A DNA stretch of 50,851 nucleotides. Source: Flavobacteriales bacterium. GTDB taxonomy: Bacteria; Bacteroidota; Bacteroidia; Flavobacteriales; BACL11. How positions within the stretch are numbered: position 1 is the stretch's first letter; each line of letters opens with the position of its first letter. The notes under the pieces are model-generated. The model did no database searches. It saw nothing but the letters and a program-made list of their open reading frames with translations, and was not told where the DNA came from. Shown here one piece after another: positions 34,376-43,303 of this stretch. The stretch lies in the NCBI GenBank assembly GCA_002715565.1, contig PAZP01000032.1, forward strand, positions 1 to 50,851. The letters run 5' to 3'. The translations under genes were made by a program, and so were the position numbers.

Positions 34376-34464
34376 ATGGTTATTAAAAACTTTCAATTAA
34401 AATCAAATTAGTTGTTCAATCTAATTATTTAAAAGTGTTCAAATTATAATGCATTCACATAGAT

Positions 34465-35898
34465 TTGAATAAAGCACAAGTAAAGAAACCACACATAGTG
34501 CTCGTAATTGCCCGAGGAGAGGCAATTAGAAATTTTGTTTTTTCAGATTTTCTTAAAGAACTAAATAAACTTTCTACAATATCAATCTTATCTTCAATTC
34601 CCGATGGTGAGATTATTGATTATTCATCTCCTTACGTAAAACAAATAATCCCATTAAAAAAGTATAAAGAGAACTCCTTTGTTGTGTTTTTTAGAGAGAT
34701 TATTCATACAGCGCACTATAGATGGAATTGGACTAATGCTGTAAAGTACTATTGGCATAGACATAACAAAAGAGTAGAAGGAAAATTTAAAGAGAAAATT
34801 AAACTTTTGGCCTGGAGGACATTGGGACTGCCACTTGCAAATAAAAAAGGGCTGCATATTACAACAATTATTGAAAGATGGTTCAGTTGGGTATTTCGTC
34901 CAACAAAGGATTTTGATAAGTTGTTTGATCAAATAAAACCCGATATTGTTTTTAATTGTTCACACGTTCATGGTGTTGATGCAGATTTGCCAATGAAGAT
35001 AGCCTCGAGAATGGGATTTAAAACTGGTACATTCATATTCTCTTGGGATAACTTGTTTACAAGAAGTAGGATTTTCCCAAAATATGACTTTTTCTTTACT
35101 TGGCATAATGAAATGCGCAGCCATCTATTTAAAATCTATGAAAATGAAATTAATCTAGATGATATTTATGTAACCGGTACTCCTCAATTTGATTTTCATT
35201 TTAATAAAAGGTATTATTGGGATAAAAAAACTCTTTACAAGAAAATGGGTCTTAAGATAAGTCGACCTTATATCTTGTATACAACAGGCATGCATCCAGT
35301 TTTTTTAGAAGAGGATAAAATGGTAAACGCCGTAATCGATATTCTAAAAAGAATAAAAAAATCAAATAGGCCTTACTTGGTAGTTCGAACATATATTAAA
35401 GGCAATAGTAATGAGATGATTGCTTTATCTGAAAAATATCAAAATGACGATGATGTCATTTTCCCAACAATAATGTGGGATAAGAATTGGAACATGCCAC
35501 TTTTTGAAGATTTATTTATTTACACAAATCTTCTTAGATATACATCACTTGGTATTAACGCAGCATCAACGGTATCTATTGAATTAATGATACATAACAA
35601 GCCAATAATTAATTTAGGATTTGAACCTCCCAATAGCTCACTTCCTTACTGGACAAGATTTTCACAGCATGTGGATTATGAGCATTACAGGCCCTTAGTT
35701 AAAAGTAAGGGTGTTGCAGTAGCAAAATCATTAGAAGAACTAGAATATTCAATCAACAGATCACTCAATCATCCAAAATACCTAGAAGACTATCAGAAAT
35801 TATTTCTTAAAACACTTTTTAATGATTCCCTAGATAGATTTTCAGCGAAAAGAATTGGAAAAATCTTGAATCAGAAAGCAATCCAGAATGAAAAATAA
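34465..35898 (+). CDS. probable GT-B glycosyltransferase of unassigned family
   Basis: 477 residues. A GT-B-like layout: N-terminal IVLVIARGEAIRNFVFSDFL, middle PDIVFNCSHVHGVDADLPMK and TGTFIFSWDNLFTRS, then RPYILYTTGMHPVF and the C-terminal YTSLGINAASTVSIELMIHN with conserved S and E as in CDP-glycerol-like and UDP-GlcNAc epimerase-like folds. The TTG start at 34465 follows an 89-nt gap. It overlaps the sulfotransferase gene by 11 nt. Family not certain; glycosyl transfer is the likeliest role. Confidence 0.65.
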   Translation: MNKAQVKKPHIVLVIARGEAIRNFVFSDFLKELNKLSTISILSSIPDGEIIDYSSPYVKQIIPLKKYKENSFVVFFREIIHTAHYRWNWTNAVKYYWHRHNKRVEGKFKEKIKLLAWRTLGLPLANKKGLHITTIIERWFSWVFRPTKDFDKLFDQIKPDIVFNCSHVHGVDADLPMKIASRMGFKTGTFIFSWDNLFTRSRIFPKYDFFFTWHNEMRSHLFKIYENEINLDDIYVTGTPQFDFHFNKRYYWDKKTLYKKMGLKISRPYILYTTGMHPVFLEEDKMVNAVIDILKRIKKSNRPYLVVRTYIKGNSNEMIALSEKYQNDDDVIFPTIMWDKNWNMPLFEDLFIYTNLLRYTSLGINAASTVSIELMIHNKPIINLGFEPPNSSLPYWTRFSQHVDYEHYRPLVKSKGVAVAKSLEELEYSINRSLNHPKYLEDYQKLFLKTLFNDSLDRFSAKRIGKILNQKAIQNEK

Positions 35899-36775
35899 AT
35901 CTCCAATTATACTAAATTGTTTTTCACGAGGTGGGAGTAATATACTTTGGAATTTCTTTTTATCTCATCCTTCTGTACTTCATCCCATAGAAGAAACCAT
36001 ACAAATATTCAATACCACTTTTAGAGCTCCGAGACTTGAAGGATATAAAATAGTAATGATGGAAAATCGTTTTGTATTCCGGCAGTGGGAATTTAAGGAA
36101 ATAAATCCTGTAAATATCGAAACTGCTAGGTATATAGATACAATATTATTTAATAAAAAAATAAAAAATCTTCAAGATTCTGAAATGAAATACAAAACTT
36201 CATCTGTAAAATACAGTCCAAGTGAAATCAAAAATACTAGGTTAGTTATAAAAAATAATAATGGACTAGTATTTTGTACGAATATGTTTTCTAAAATATA
36301 TCCGGATGCCAGTTTCATTGGCTTAATAAGGCATCCTGTCCCTTTATTTGAAAGTCACAAGAGGAGAAAAACGCCTGTTTCAAAATCGATTGAAACCTTT
36401 GTTGATTATTATAAAAAAATAGCAAAAAAAATTAAAAATGATCAAAAAATAATAAGCAATTATCACATTATTAAGTTTGAAGAATTATTATATGAGCCAA
36501 TCCCAAGCTTGGAAAAGCTTTATAGTTGGACAAATCTTGATTTCAGTATGGTTGAAGAAATTAGATTAAAAGCGAAACCATTTATGAAAGATGATGGATC
36601 ACACTCAACCAAGTTCACAAAAAACAAGCATTATTGGTTTAAGCTTGACGATGTTTATAAAATTTTGGAACCTAAAGTAAATGATTTTCAATCAAAACAG
36701 TTGAGCCAAAAAGAATCACAACGCATATTAGACTTAACAGAGTCTATCAGGGAGGATTTTGGTTACAGCATCTAA
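35888..36775 (+). CDS. divergent sulfotransferase-like protein
   Basis: 295 residues. The probable PAPS loop is LNCFSRGGSNILWNFFLSHP, with RGGSNIL in place of the usual GTGRCGT, and the 3'-phosphate site is FIGLIRHPVPLFESHKRRK. FEELLYEPIPSLEKLYSW is a common late block. These fit the stf0/sulfotransferase fold, with more drift than the copy at 14362. It may sulfate a different sugar. Starts within the end of the preceding gene and itself overlaps the next by 17 nt. Confidence 0.75.
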   Translation: MKNKSPIILNCFSRGGSNILWNFFLSHPSVLHPIEETIQIFNTTFRAPRLEGYKIVMMENRFVFRQWEFKEINPVNIETARYIDTILFNKKIKNLQDSEMKYKTSSVKYSPSEIKNTRLVIKNNNGLVFCTNMFSKIYPDASFIGLIRHPVPLFESHKRRKTPVSKSIETFVDYYKKIAKKIKNDQKIISNYHIIKFEELLYEPIPSLEKLYSWTNLDFSMVEEIRLKAKPFMKDDGSHSTKFTKNKHYWFKLDDVYKILEPKVNDFQSKQLSQKESQRILDLTESIREDFGYSI

Positions 36776-37733
36776 TTTAACTATTTCAGTAATTACTCCA
36801 ACATTATCAAGACCAGAAGAGATAAAGGGTATGATACAAAACTTAGGAGAAATGAAATATTTACCGAAAGAAGTAATTTACGTAGATGGTGCACCAAAAT
36901 CTGATAATAGAACTCAAAAAATTATTAAAAACTTAGATAATAACTTGCCATTTAAGGTTGTTTACATACGGAGTGGTGGCGGAACTGCAGTTCAAAGGAA
37001 TATAGGAATTGAAGAAGCAAAGTGCGACTTAATTTCTTTCATTGATGATGATATACGATTGGAAATTGATTTTTTTAACATAATTGTTCATCATTTTCAA
37101 AATCCTAAAAACAATGATATTGGCGGGATTGTTGGTTATCGTACAAATGAACATATAAATGCAAGCAACCACAAAAGGTGGTACTGGTATAAGAAACTTG
37201 GAATCTATTCAAATTTTGAGCCAGGGAAGTTTGATTATAAAACTGGCTACCCAATTAATGCCAATTTGCAACCTCCCTTTACAGGTACAAGAGAAGTTGA
37301 TTTTATGACAACTGCTTGTGCAGTATGGCGAAGAGAGGTTTTAGATGATGGTTTTCGTTTTGATGAATTTTTTAAAAATTATGGTGTTCTCGAGGATGCA
37401 CATTTTTCCTTACGTGCTGGGAAAAAATGGAAATTAATTCAAGCCGGGGATGCTCGTTGCGTACATTTGAGATCAGTAAGTTCACGAGAAAGTTCATATT
37501 TAGTTGCTAGTAAAACCGCAATTAATTATAGGTATGTATTTATTGATATAATTCCTAGTAGGACAATAACGCAAGAATTCAGATTTTGGAGTGTTCAGCT
37601 ATTTGATTTGTGCCATTTTATTGTGTATGCAATCTGCAATTGGAAAAAGGAAAACTGGTTAAAAGTTTTAGGGAAATTGGTTGGTATTTTTAAAGCAATA
37701 CCACTATCGAAAAATAAATTTCACACACAATAG
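36759..37733 (+). CDS. family 2 glycosyltransferase
   Basis: 324 residues. ISVITPTLSRPEEIKGMIQN, VIYVDGAPKSDNRTQ and LISFIDDDIRLE set the GT-A core; DFMTTACAVWRREVLDD and YGVLEDAHFSLRAG give the acceptor side. Start TTG at 36759 with a purine-rich GGGAGGA (36749-36755) just upstream, one of the few clear Shine-Dalgarno-like sequences here. Overlaps the sulfotransferase gene by 17 nt. Confidence 0.88.
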   Translation: MVTASNLTISVITPTLSRPEEIKGMIQNLGEMKYLPKEVIYVDGAPKSDNRTQKIIKNLDNNLPFKVVYIRSGGGTAVQRNIGIEEAKCDLISFIDDDIRLEIDFFNIIVHHFQNPKNNDIGGIVGYRTNEHINASNHKRWYWYKKLGIYSNFEPGKFDYKTGYPINANLQPPFTGTREVDFMTTACAVWRREVLDDGFRFDEFFKNYGVLEDAHFSLRAGKKWKLIQAGDARCVHLRSVSSRESSYLVASKTAINYRYVFIDIIPSRTITQEFRFWSVQLFDLCHFIVYAICNWKKENWLKVLGKLVGIFKAIPLSKNKFHTQ

Positions 37734-37734
37734 A

Positions 37735-38421
37735 ATGAACAGTTATATTAAAAACTTTTTTAATCTTATTTCTAAACCTGAATTTTTCAATGGAAAGGTC
37801 GTACTAGAAATAGGCTCTAGAAATGTTAATGGATCACTTCGTAGTATAATTGAAAACTATGAACCTCTAAGTTATACTGGAATTGATATAATTGATGGGG
37901 AAGGTGTTGATATTGTTTGTGATGCAAATGAATTACTAAATCAATTCGATGATGATTCTGTAGATGTGATTATTTGTACAGAGTTGTTAGAACATGTTAA
38001 AAATTGGAAAAATGTAATAAATAATATAAAACAAGTATTGAAGGCAGACGGAATAGCTTTTATTACTACAAGATCTAAAGGATTCGGCTATCATGGATTT
38101 CCAAATGATTATTGGAGATACGAGATTATAGATTTTCAATATATATTTTCGGACTTTGATATTATTTGTTTAGCAAAAGATACCGAGATGCCAGGTGTTT
38201 TATTCCTAGGAAGAAAGCCAGCTTCTTTTAAAAAGGCAGATTTAAAGAAAGTTAAGCTGTGGTCAATTATAAAACGTCGAAGAACGAATTCTGTTTCTCG
38301 CCTTTCAATCTTTTTGTTTCTCAGGTTATTACCACTTTATAAAAATTACCTCATGCCTTTTATAGTAAAACCCATAAGAAAGATCTCCAATTTTAGAAGT
38401 TATAATGGTAAAAGGATTTAA
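37735..38421 (+). CDS. class I SAM-dependent methyltransferase
   Basis: 228 residues from ATG 37735, one base after the preceding TAG; an in-frame ATG at 37681 lies within the GT2 gene and is not needed. SAM motif KVVLEIGSRNVNGSL (21-35), YTGIDIIDGEGVDIV, VDVIICTELLEHVKNWKN and VLKADGIAFITT, with the PNDYWRYE block shared by sugar methyltransferases. Its stop shares one base with the next ATG (TAATG). Substrate unknown. Confidence 0.87.
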   Translation: MNSYIKNFFNLISKPEFFNGKVVLEIGSRNVNGSLRSIIENYEPLSYTGIDIIDGEGVDIVCDANELLNQFDDDSVDVIICTELLEHVKNWKNVINNIKQVLKADGIAFITTRSKGFGYHGFPNDYWRYEIIDFQYIFSDFDIICLAKDTEMPGVLFLGRKPASFKKADLKKVKLWSIIKRRRTNSVSRLSIFLFLRLLPLYKNYLMPFIVKPIRKISNFRSYNGKRI

Positions 38422-39146
38422 TGTTCTCCATAAAAACAATATTAAGAAAACGTTTAAGACCGCTAACTAGGCAGAGGATAAGATCATTGCTTGTTACTTT
38501 CTTAAACCTATTTTTCAAAGTTAAATTGGACGATTTAGCAAATTTATATGGAACAGATAAAAACTACAAACATGACTATACCAAATACTATGATATGCTA
38601 TTTTCAAAAATTAGACATAAGAAAATCATACTACTTGAAATTGGAATTGGCGGTTATGAAAAATCTAATTTGGGCGGTGCTTCGCTGAGAATGTGGAAAA
38701 AATATTTTAAAAGAGGCTTGATCAATGGTATCGATATATATGATAAAAAAAAGATTGAAGAAAAAAGGATACGAACATTTAGAGTTAATCAAACCGATCA
38801 AGCAAATTTGGAAATAGTAATTACAAAAATAGGATCGCCTGATATAATAATTGATGATGGTAGTCATCATAATGGTGATGTAATCAAAACATTTATGATT
38901 TTATTTCCACATCTAACCTCAAACGGATTTTATATAATTGAAGATGTACATACCTCATATAGGGATTCATATGGAGGGGATTCAAAAACTTTAGAAAATA
39001 AAAAAACAACTATGAATTTTTTTAAAAAAATCGCTGATAATTCAAACTTAGAATTTTTTAAGAAAGAACTTCTAGATAAAAGTATTATTAAGACAAGTAT
39101 TGATTTTATTTGGTTCACAAAGGGAATGATAATAATCAAAAAATGA
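38421..39146 (+). CDS. MycE-like sugar O-methyltransferase
   Basis: 241 residues. LANLYGTDKNYKHDYTKYYD (39-58), LLEIGIGGYEKSNLGGASLR (71-90), MWKKYFKRGLINGIDIYDK, DIIIDDGSHHNGD (141-153) and GFYIIEDVHTSY (169-180) follow the metal-dependent sugar methyltransferases known from macrolide and tetracenomycin glycosides. D145, D146 and the EDVHTSY acidic pair are the likely metal and SAM contacts. The closest known relatives act on deoxysugars, so the glycan may contain one; that is inference. Confidence 0.84.
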   Translation: MFSIKTILRKRLRPLTRQRIRSLLVTFLNLFFKVKLDDLANLYGTDKNYKHDYTKYYDMLFSKIRHKKIILLEIGIGGYEKSNLGGASLRMWKKYFKRGLINGIDIYDKKKIEEKRIRTFRVNQTDQANLEIVITKIGSPDIIIDDGSHHNGDVIKTFMILFPHLTSNGFYIIEDVHTSYRDSYGGDSKTLENKKTTMNFFKKIADNSNLEFFKKELLDKSIIKTSIDFIWFTKGMIIIKK

Positions 39147-39198
39147 TGAGATTTCATTAGAATAGATCTTAAAATATCAATCTATAAGTATATTAAGA

Positions 39199-40188
39199 AT
39201 GATTACAATTTATCCAAAATTTGATGCTTACTACTATTCATATTACCTTTATGGCCTAACAAAAAAATATAAAAATATAGAATTTTCTAAATTAGGTTTT
39301 AGAAAATTTCATCATCATTGTCTTGCATTTATTCTTCACGACGAAAAAAAAGATTATAAGATTTACATTTCAGCAGGCGATGGACCAGGCTTCAATCAAG
39401 CAGGTCTTGAATGGAGCGATATATATGCCAAAGTCAATATTAAAAAGGATACAATTCCTAAGGAATATTTTGAAAAAGTAATCCCAATTGGTCCAAGTTT
39501 TGCAGTCAAAATATATGATTTAAATAATAGTATCAAAATAGGGCTAAGAAATTTAATTAAGGACCTCCATACGACGAATTATAGGCAGCATTTATCCAAT
39601 TACTATAGACAATATAGGTACAGGTCCCCAATTAAATTGTATGAACCTCAAGTTGAAGACATAAACTATATTTTTTATTGCGCTACATTGTGGAGGAAAG
39701 AGGAGAAGACTAATTATTTCAGGTACAACTTTATGAAGGCTGCTAAATCATTACCAAATCTTCATTTTGAGGGAGGTTTTGCACCAGGCAAAGAGGATAT
39801 AAATCAATATAATGATTATCCTATTCTTGAGCGCAAATTCGATCATGAAATGTATTTAGAAAAAACTAAAAAGTCATTAGTCGCATTTAATACCCCCGCA
39901 GTACAGGGTTGCTTAGGTTGGAAGCTTGGAGAATTTCTTGCATTAGGAAAAACAATTATTTCTACTCCAATTGATAATATTTTACCAAGTCCCTTAATCC
40001 ATGGGAAACATCTTCATATTGTCGATGGATCAGTCGCATCAATTAGAAACTCTATTAATCTGATCAGATCTGATAAAAAATACAGGAAAATGTTGTCTAC
40101 AAATGCTAGAAAATATTTTCTTAAATATCTAGAGCCTAAAATTGTTTTGCAGCGAATCTTATTAAATGCAAAAGAGCATGATACTTAA
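39199..40188 (+). CDS. probable glycosyltransferase, GT-B-like
   Basis: 329 residues. The C-terminal half reads as a donor domain: DINYIFYCATLWRKEEKTNY, NLHFEGGFAPG, LVAFNTPAVQGCLGWKLGEF and LALGKTIISTPI. The N-terminal half is short and histidine-rich (FRKFHHHCLAFIL). The GT-B call is by layout, and no family is assigned. Follows a 52-nt gap after the MycE-like gene. Confidence 0.66.
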   Translation: MITIYPKFDAYYYSYYLYGLTKKYKNIEFSKLGFRKFHHHCLAFILHDEKKDYKIYISAGDGPGFNQAGLEWSDIYAKVNIKKDTIPKEYFEKVIPIGPSFAVKIYDLNNSIKIGLRNLIKDLHTTNYRQHLSNYYRQYRYRSPIKLYEPQVEDINYIFYCATLWRKEEKTNYFRYNFMKAAKSLPNLHFEGGFAPGKEDINQYNDYPILERKFDHEMYLEKTKKSLVAFNTPAVQGCLGWKLGEFLALGKTIISTPIDNILPSPLIHGKHLHIVDGSVASIRNSINLIRSDKKYRKMLSTNARKYFLKYLEPKIVLQRILLNAKEHDT

Positions 40189-40195
40189 TTACTGA

Positions 40196-41350
40196 ATGTC
40201 AAAACTAGTAATCATTACTCACAAAGAAATATACTCTGGGAAGAATGAAAATTCCTTTGCGACAACTGGAGGATTTCCATTTCAGATAGAAATGATATCA
40301 AAATTATTCTCAAGTACATCATTACTGTGTACTTTAAGAGACAACCCCAATATTGACAACTTAACTGAAATCAAAGGAAAAAATCTATCAGTTGTAGCAT
40401 TAAAAGAACCACCTTTTAATAATTATAAAAGACATTTGTCATTGCTGATTTGGCTTCCCAAAAATATTAAAACTATTTTAAAACATATCGAATCTGCTGA
40501 TATTGTTCATTCTATGATCCCAGGTGACATTGGTTTAATTGGATTGTTGATAGCATTATTTTTGAAAAAAAAAATATTTGTTCGTCATTGTGGAACATGG
40601 GGAAATAAAACCACTTTAGCAGATCGATTTATTTTTTGGCTATTGCCTATTGTGGCTAGTAAAAAAGTAATTGTTTTTGCAACTGGAGGAGGCCAATCAG
40701 TTCCTGAACCAAATAATCAATACATTCATTGGATTTTTTCAACATCGATACATAAAAAGGAATGGGAGAACATTACTCCTGCTGAACCCTGGACCCCAGA
40801 GCTAAGTTTGAAACTTATTTCCGTATCAAGAATCACTAAAGATAAAAATATAAAATCAATTATTTTTGCATTCTCACTGCTTAAAAAACATTTTTCTGAT
40901 ATTTCTTTAGAAATAATTGGCGATGGCGAGGAGAAAAAAAAATTAGAAGAGATTGTTATTGAACTAAACCTAAAGGGTAAAATTACATTTACCGGAAACT
41001 TAGATCATAATTCTGTAATTAATAAGATGTCAGAGAGTCATATATTTCTTTTCCCAACCAGAACAAAGGAAGGATTCCCAAAAGTACTCATCGAGGCAAT
41101 GGCATGTGGATTACCAATTATTTCCTCAAGGGTTTCAGTAATACCAGAAATGATTGAAAATAAATGTGGTATAATCTTAGATGCCACAGATGCTAACTCT
41201 ATTTGCGGAGGAATAATTGATATGATTGATAATCCTAAAAAATTAGGAAAAATGGGAAAGGAAGCTCGTAGAATTAGTCAGGGATTTTTCCTTGAAAAAT
41301 GGCAAGATTCTATAAAAGTCACTCTTGGAAAACATTGGATTGATCAATAA
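40196..41350 (+). CDS. family 4 glycosyltransferase
   Basis: 384 residues. TGGFPFQIEMISKLF at the acceptor side, IVHSMIPGDIGLIGLLIALF, then LKLISVSRITKDKNIKSIIF and FPTRTKEGFPKVLIEAMACG (E-x7-E) for the donor. Its stop shares a base with the ATG of the next deacetylase gene. Specificity unknown. Confidence 0.9.
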   Translation: MSKLVIITHKEIYSGKNENSFATTGGFPFQIEMISKLFSSTSLLCTLRDNPNIDNLTEIKGKNLSVVALKEPPFNNYKRHLSLLIWLPKNIKTILKHIESADIVHSMIPGDIGLIGLLIALFLKKKIFVRHCGTWGNKTTLADRFIFWLLPIVASKKVIVFATGGGQSVPEPNNQYIHWIFSTSIHKKEWENITPAEPWTPELSLKLISVSRITKDKNIKSIIFAFSLLKKHFSDISLEIIGDGEEKKKLEEIVIELNLKGKITFTGNLDHNSVINKMSESHIFLFPTRTKEGFPKVLIEAMACGLPIISSRVSVIPEMIENKCGIILDATDANSICGGIIDMIDNPKKLGKMGKEARRISQGFFLEKWQDSIKVTLGKHWIDQ

Positions 41351-42195
41351 TGATTAAACTAAATGCCCTTATTACAAATACCTCATATTATTGTGGGATA
41401 TCATATCTATTTCGAAAAATATTTTCAAGTAAAGGGAAATTTGTTATTATGTTCCATGGAGTTTCAAAAAAGAAAAATCCGAATCTGCCAATGGATATCC
41501 AGCCCCACCTTGATATTAATCAATTCAACTTTATTTTGAACTGGATAAAAAACTCTTTTCAAATTCTTGATCCAGATACTTTTATGACAAGCCAGCAAAA
41601 TGGAGTATTACTTACTTTTGATGATGGTTTTCTAAATAACTTTTCAAATGTTTTACCAGTTTTAGAGACATATGATGCACCCGCACTTTTTTTCATAACT
41701 ACAGAAAATATAGAGTTTCCAGAAAAATGGCTCCACTTTATAACAGACAAGCTAAAAAATTATGGGATAAATAAATCTGACCTTTCAAGAGATACAAGAA
41801 AAGATCTTTTTGATGGTATTTCCAAAAGAAATCTAATTAAAATGTCATCTAATCCTCTTGTAACAATAGGTAGCCATTCTAAGACTCACCCACTACTGTC
41901 TCAATGTTCAAATGAAGATTTAAACGTAGAAATTATTCGCTCAAAAAAATATCTGGAATCACTAATTAAAAGACCAGTAAGGTTCTTTGCCTATCCATCA
42001 GGTGATTACAATCAACTTGTTTTGGATAAAGTTTCAAATTCTGGATATGAGGCTGCTTTTGGGATTGATAAAATAGAAAATTTAGGTAGAACTAAATTTG
42101 AAATACCTAGGATCGGAATTTATTCGAGCAAAAAACCTTACTTAGCTGCAAAATTTAGTGGGCTATATCAGAGCCCAATTAAATATCTTAAATAG
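41350..42195 (+). CDS. polysaccharide deacetylase (NodB homology, CE4)
   Basis: 281 residues. VIMFHGVSKKKNPNLP opens the domain; MT1 LLTFDDGFLNNFSN, MT2 IGSHSKTHPLLSQ, MT3-like FFAYPSGDYNQ and a C-terminal IPRIGIYSS. All the metal-binding D and H residues are intact. No signal peptide, so it probably acts in the cytoplasm or on a membrane-bound precursor. Third deacetylase-type gene of the operon. Confidence 0.88.
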   Translation: MIKLNALITNTSYYCGISYLFRKIFSSKGKFVIMFHGVSKKKNPNLPMDIQPHLDINQFNFILNWIKNSFQILDPDTFMTSQQNGVLLTFDDGFLNNFSNVLPVLETYDAPALFFITTENIEFPEKWLHFITDKLKNYGINKSDLSRDTRKDLFDGISKRNLIKMSSNPLVTIGSHSKTHPLLSQCSNEDLNVEIIRSKKYLESLIKRPVRFFAYPSGDYNQLVLDKVSNSGYEAAFGIDKIENLGRTKFEIPRIGIYSSKKPYLAAKFSGLYQSPIKYLK

Positions 42196-42205
42196 TTGAC
42201 TTAAA

Positions 42206-43297
42206 ATGAGAAAAAAAAGAATTGTTTTTTTCATAGGTCAAATAGGTTTTGGTGGTAGTGAAAAACAGTTATCACTCCTGCTTAATTATCTTGATAAAAA
42301 GAATGACTATTTTGTAGTTGTTTTCAATAAAAGCAATTATGGTGAATTAACTAAAGAATTAAAAAAAAATGGTGCCAATATTATTTTTATTCCAGAAAAG
42401 CTTAAATCCATTTTTGGTAGATTAATTTTTTTAGTTTCAATTATTTTTAAAATCAAGCCAAATATCATTCACTCCTGGACAGTCCATGATAATGCTTATG
42501 TTGGAATAATAGGAAGACTTTTTAATATAAAAAAAATATATGGATCTGTAAGAGGCTCTTTAGATGGAACAAGTTTCTCGATTATGCCAAAAGTATTTCA
42601 AATACTATCACTAAGACTTGTACCCAAATTAGTTGTTAATTCAAATGAAATAAAAAATGAACTCGTTCATTGGGGTGTCAAGTTAGAAAATATAATTCTT
42701 TTACCTAATTGTGTTAAGCCTCAAAAAGTTATAAACCCTAGTTCAATAAAAGAGAGCCCTGTTATTTGCAATATCGGTAATCTAAGAAAAAATAAAAATC
42801 AGGCTTTATTTATCAAAGCTATGAAAATTGTAATTAATGAAATTCCAGAAGCAATTGGATATATTATCGGACAAAAAGTAGAAGATGAACCAGGAATTGA
42901 AAATATACTAATTAAATTAATAAATAGGGATGAACTTAGTCAAAATATTAAACTTCTAGGTTTTCAAAAAGATACAACTGAATTTCTCAAAAAAAGTACA
43001 ATCTTTGTTTTGCCATCTTTAAACGAGGGTACACCAAATACTGTCTTGGAGGCAATGTCTTTAGGTGTTCCTGTCATAGCATCACGAGTAGGAGGAATAC
43101 CTGATTTAATTACTGATGGCCTTAATGGTTTTTTAGTTGATAATAATGATGCAGAAAAACTTGGCCAAAAAATATTAGAACTATTGAATGATGAAAAACA
43201 AAGAAAATATATTAGTACTAATTCAATTAAATTTATAAATCAAAATCATCATCCACTTCAAATAAAAAAACTGGCAGAAAGAATTTATGAGTTTTAG
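42206..43297 (+). CDS. family 4 glycosyltransferase
   Basis: 363 residues. FFIGQIGFGGSEKQLSLLLN (conserved glycine loop with SEKQ), NIIHSWTVHDNAYVGIIGR, VICNIGNLRKNKNQALFIKA, and VLPSLNEGTPNTVLEAMSLG with the E-x7-E pair. A standard GT4 with high similarity to the family pattern. 10 nt after the deacetylase, 6 nt before the acyltransferase. Confidence 0.92.
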   Translation: MRKKRIVFFIGQIGFGGSEKQLSLLLNYLDKKNDYFVVVFNKSNYGELTKELKKNGANIIFIPEKLKSIFGRLIFLVSIIFKIKPNIIHSWTVHDNAYVGIIGRLFNIKKIYGSVRGSLDGTSFSIMPKVFQILSLRLVPKLVVNSNEIKNELVHWGVKLENIILLPNCVKPQKVINPSSIKESPVICNIGNLRKNKNQALFIKAMKIVINEIPEAIGYIIGQKVEDEPGIENILIKLINRDELSQNIKLLGFQKDTTEFLKKSTIFVLPSLNEGTPNTVLEAMSLGVPVIASRVGGIPDLITDGLNGFLVDNNDAEKLGQKILELLNDEKQRKYISTNSIKFINQNHHPLQIKKLAERIYEF

Positions 43298-43303
43298 TTA
43301 ATA

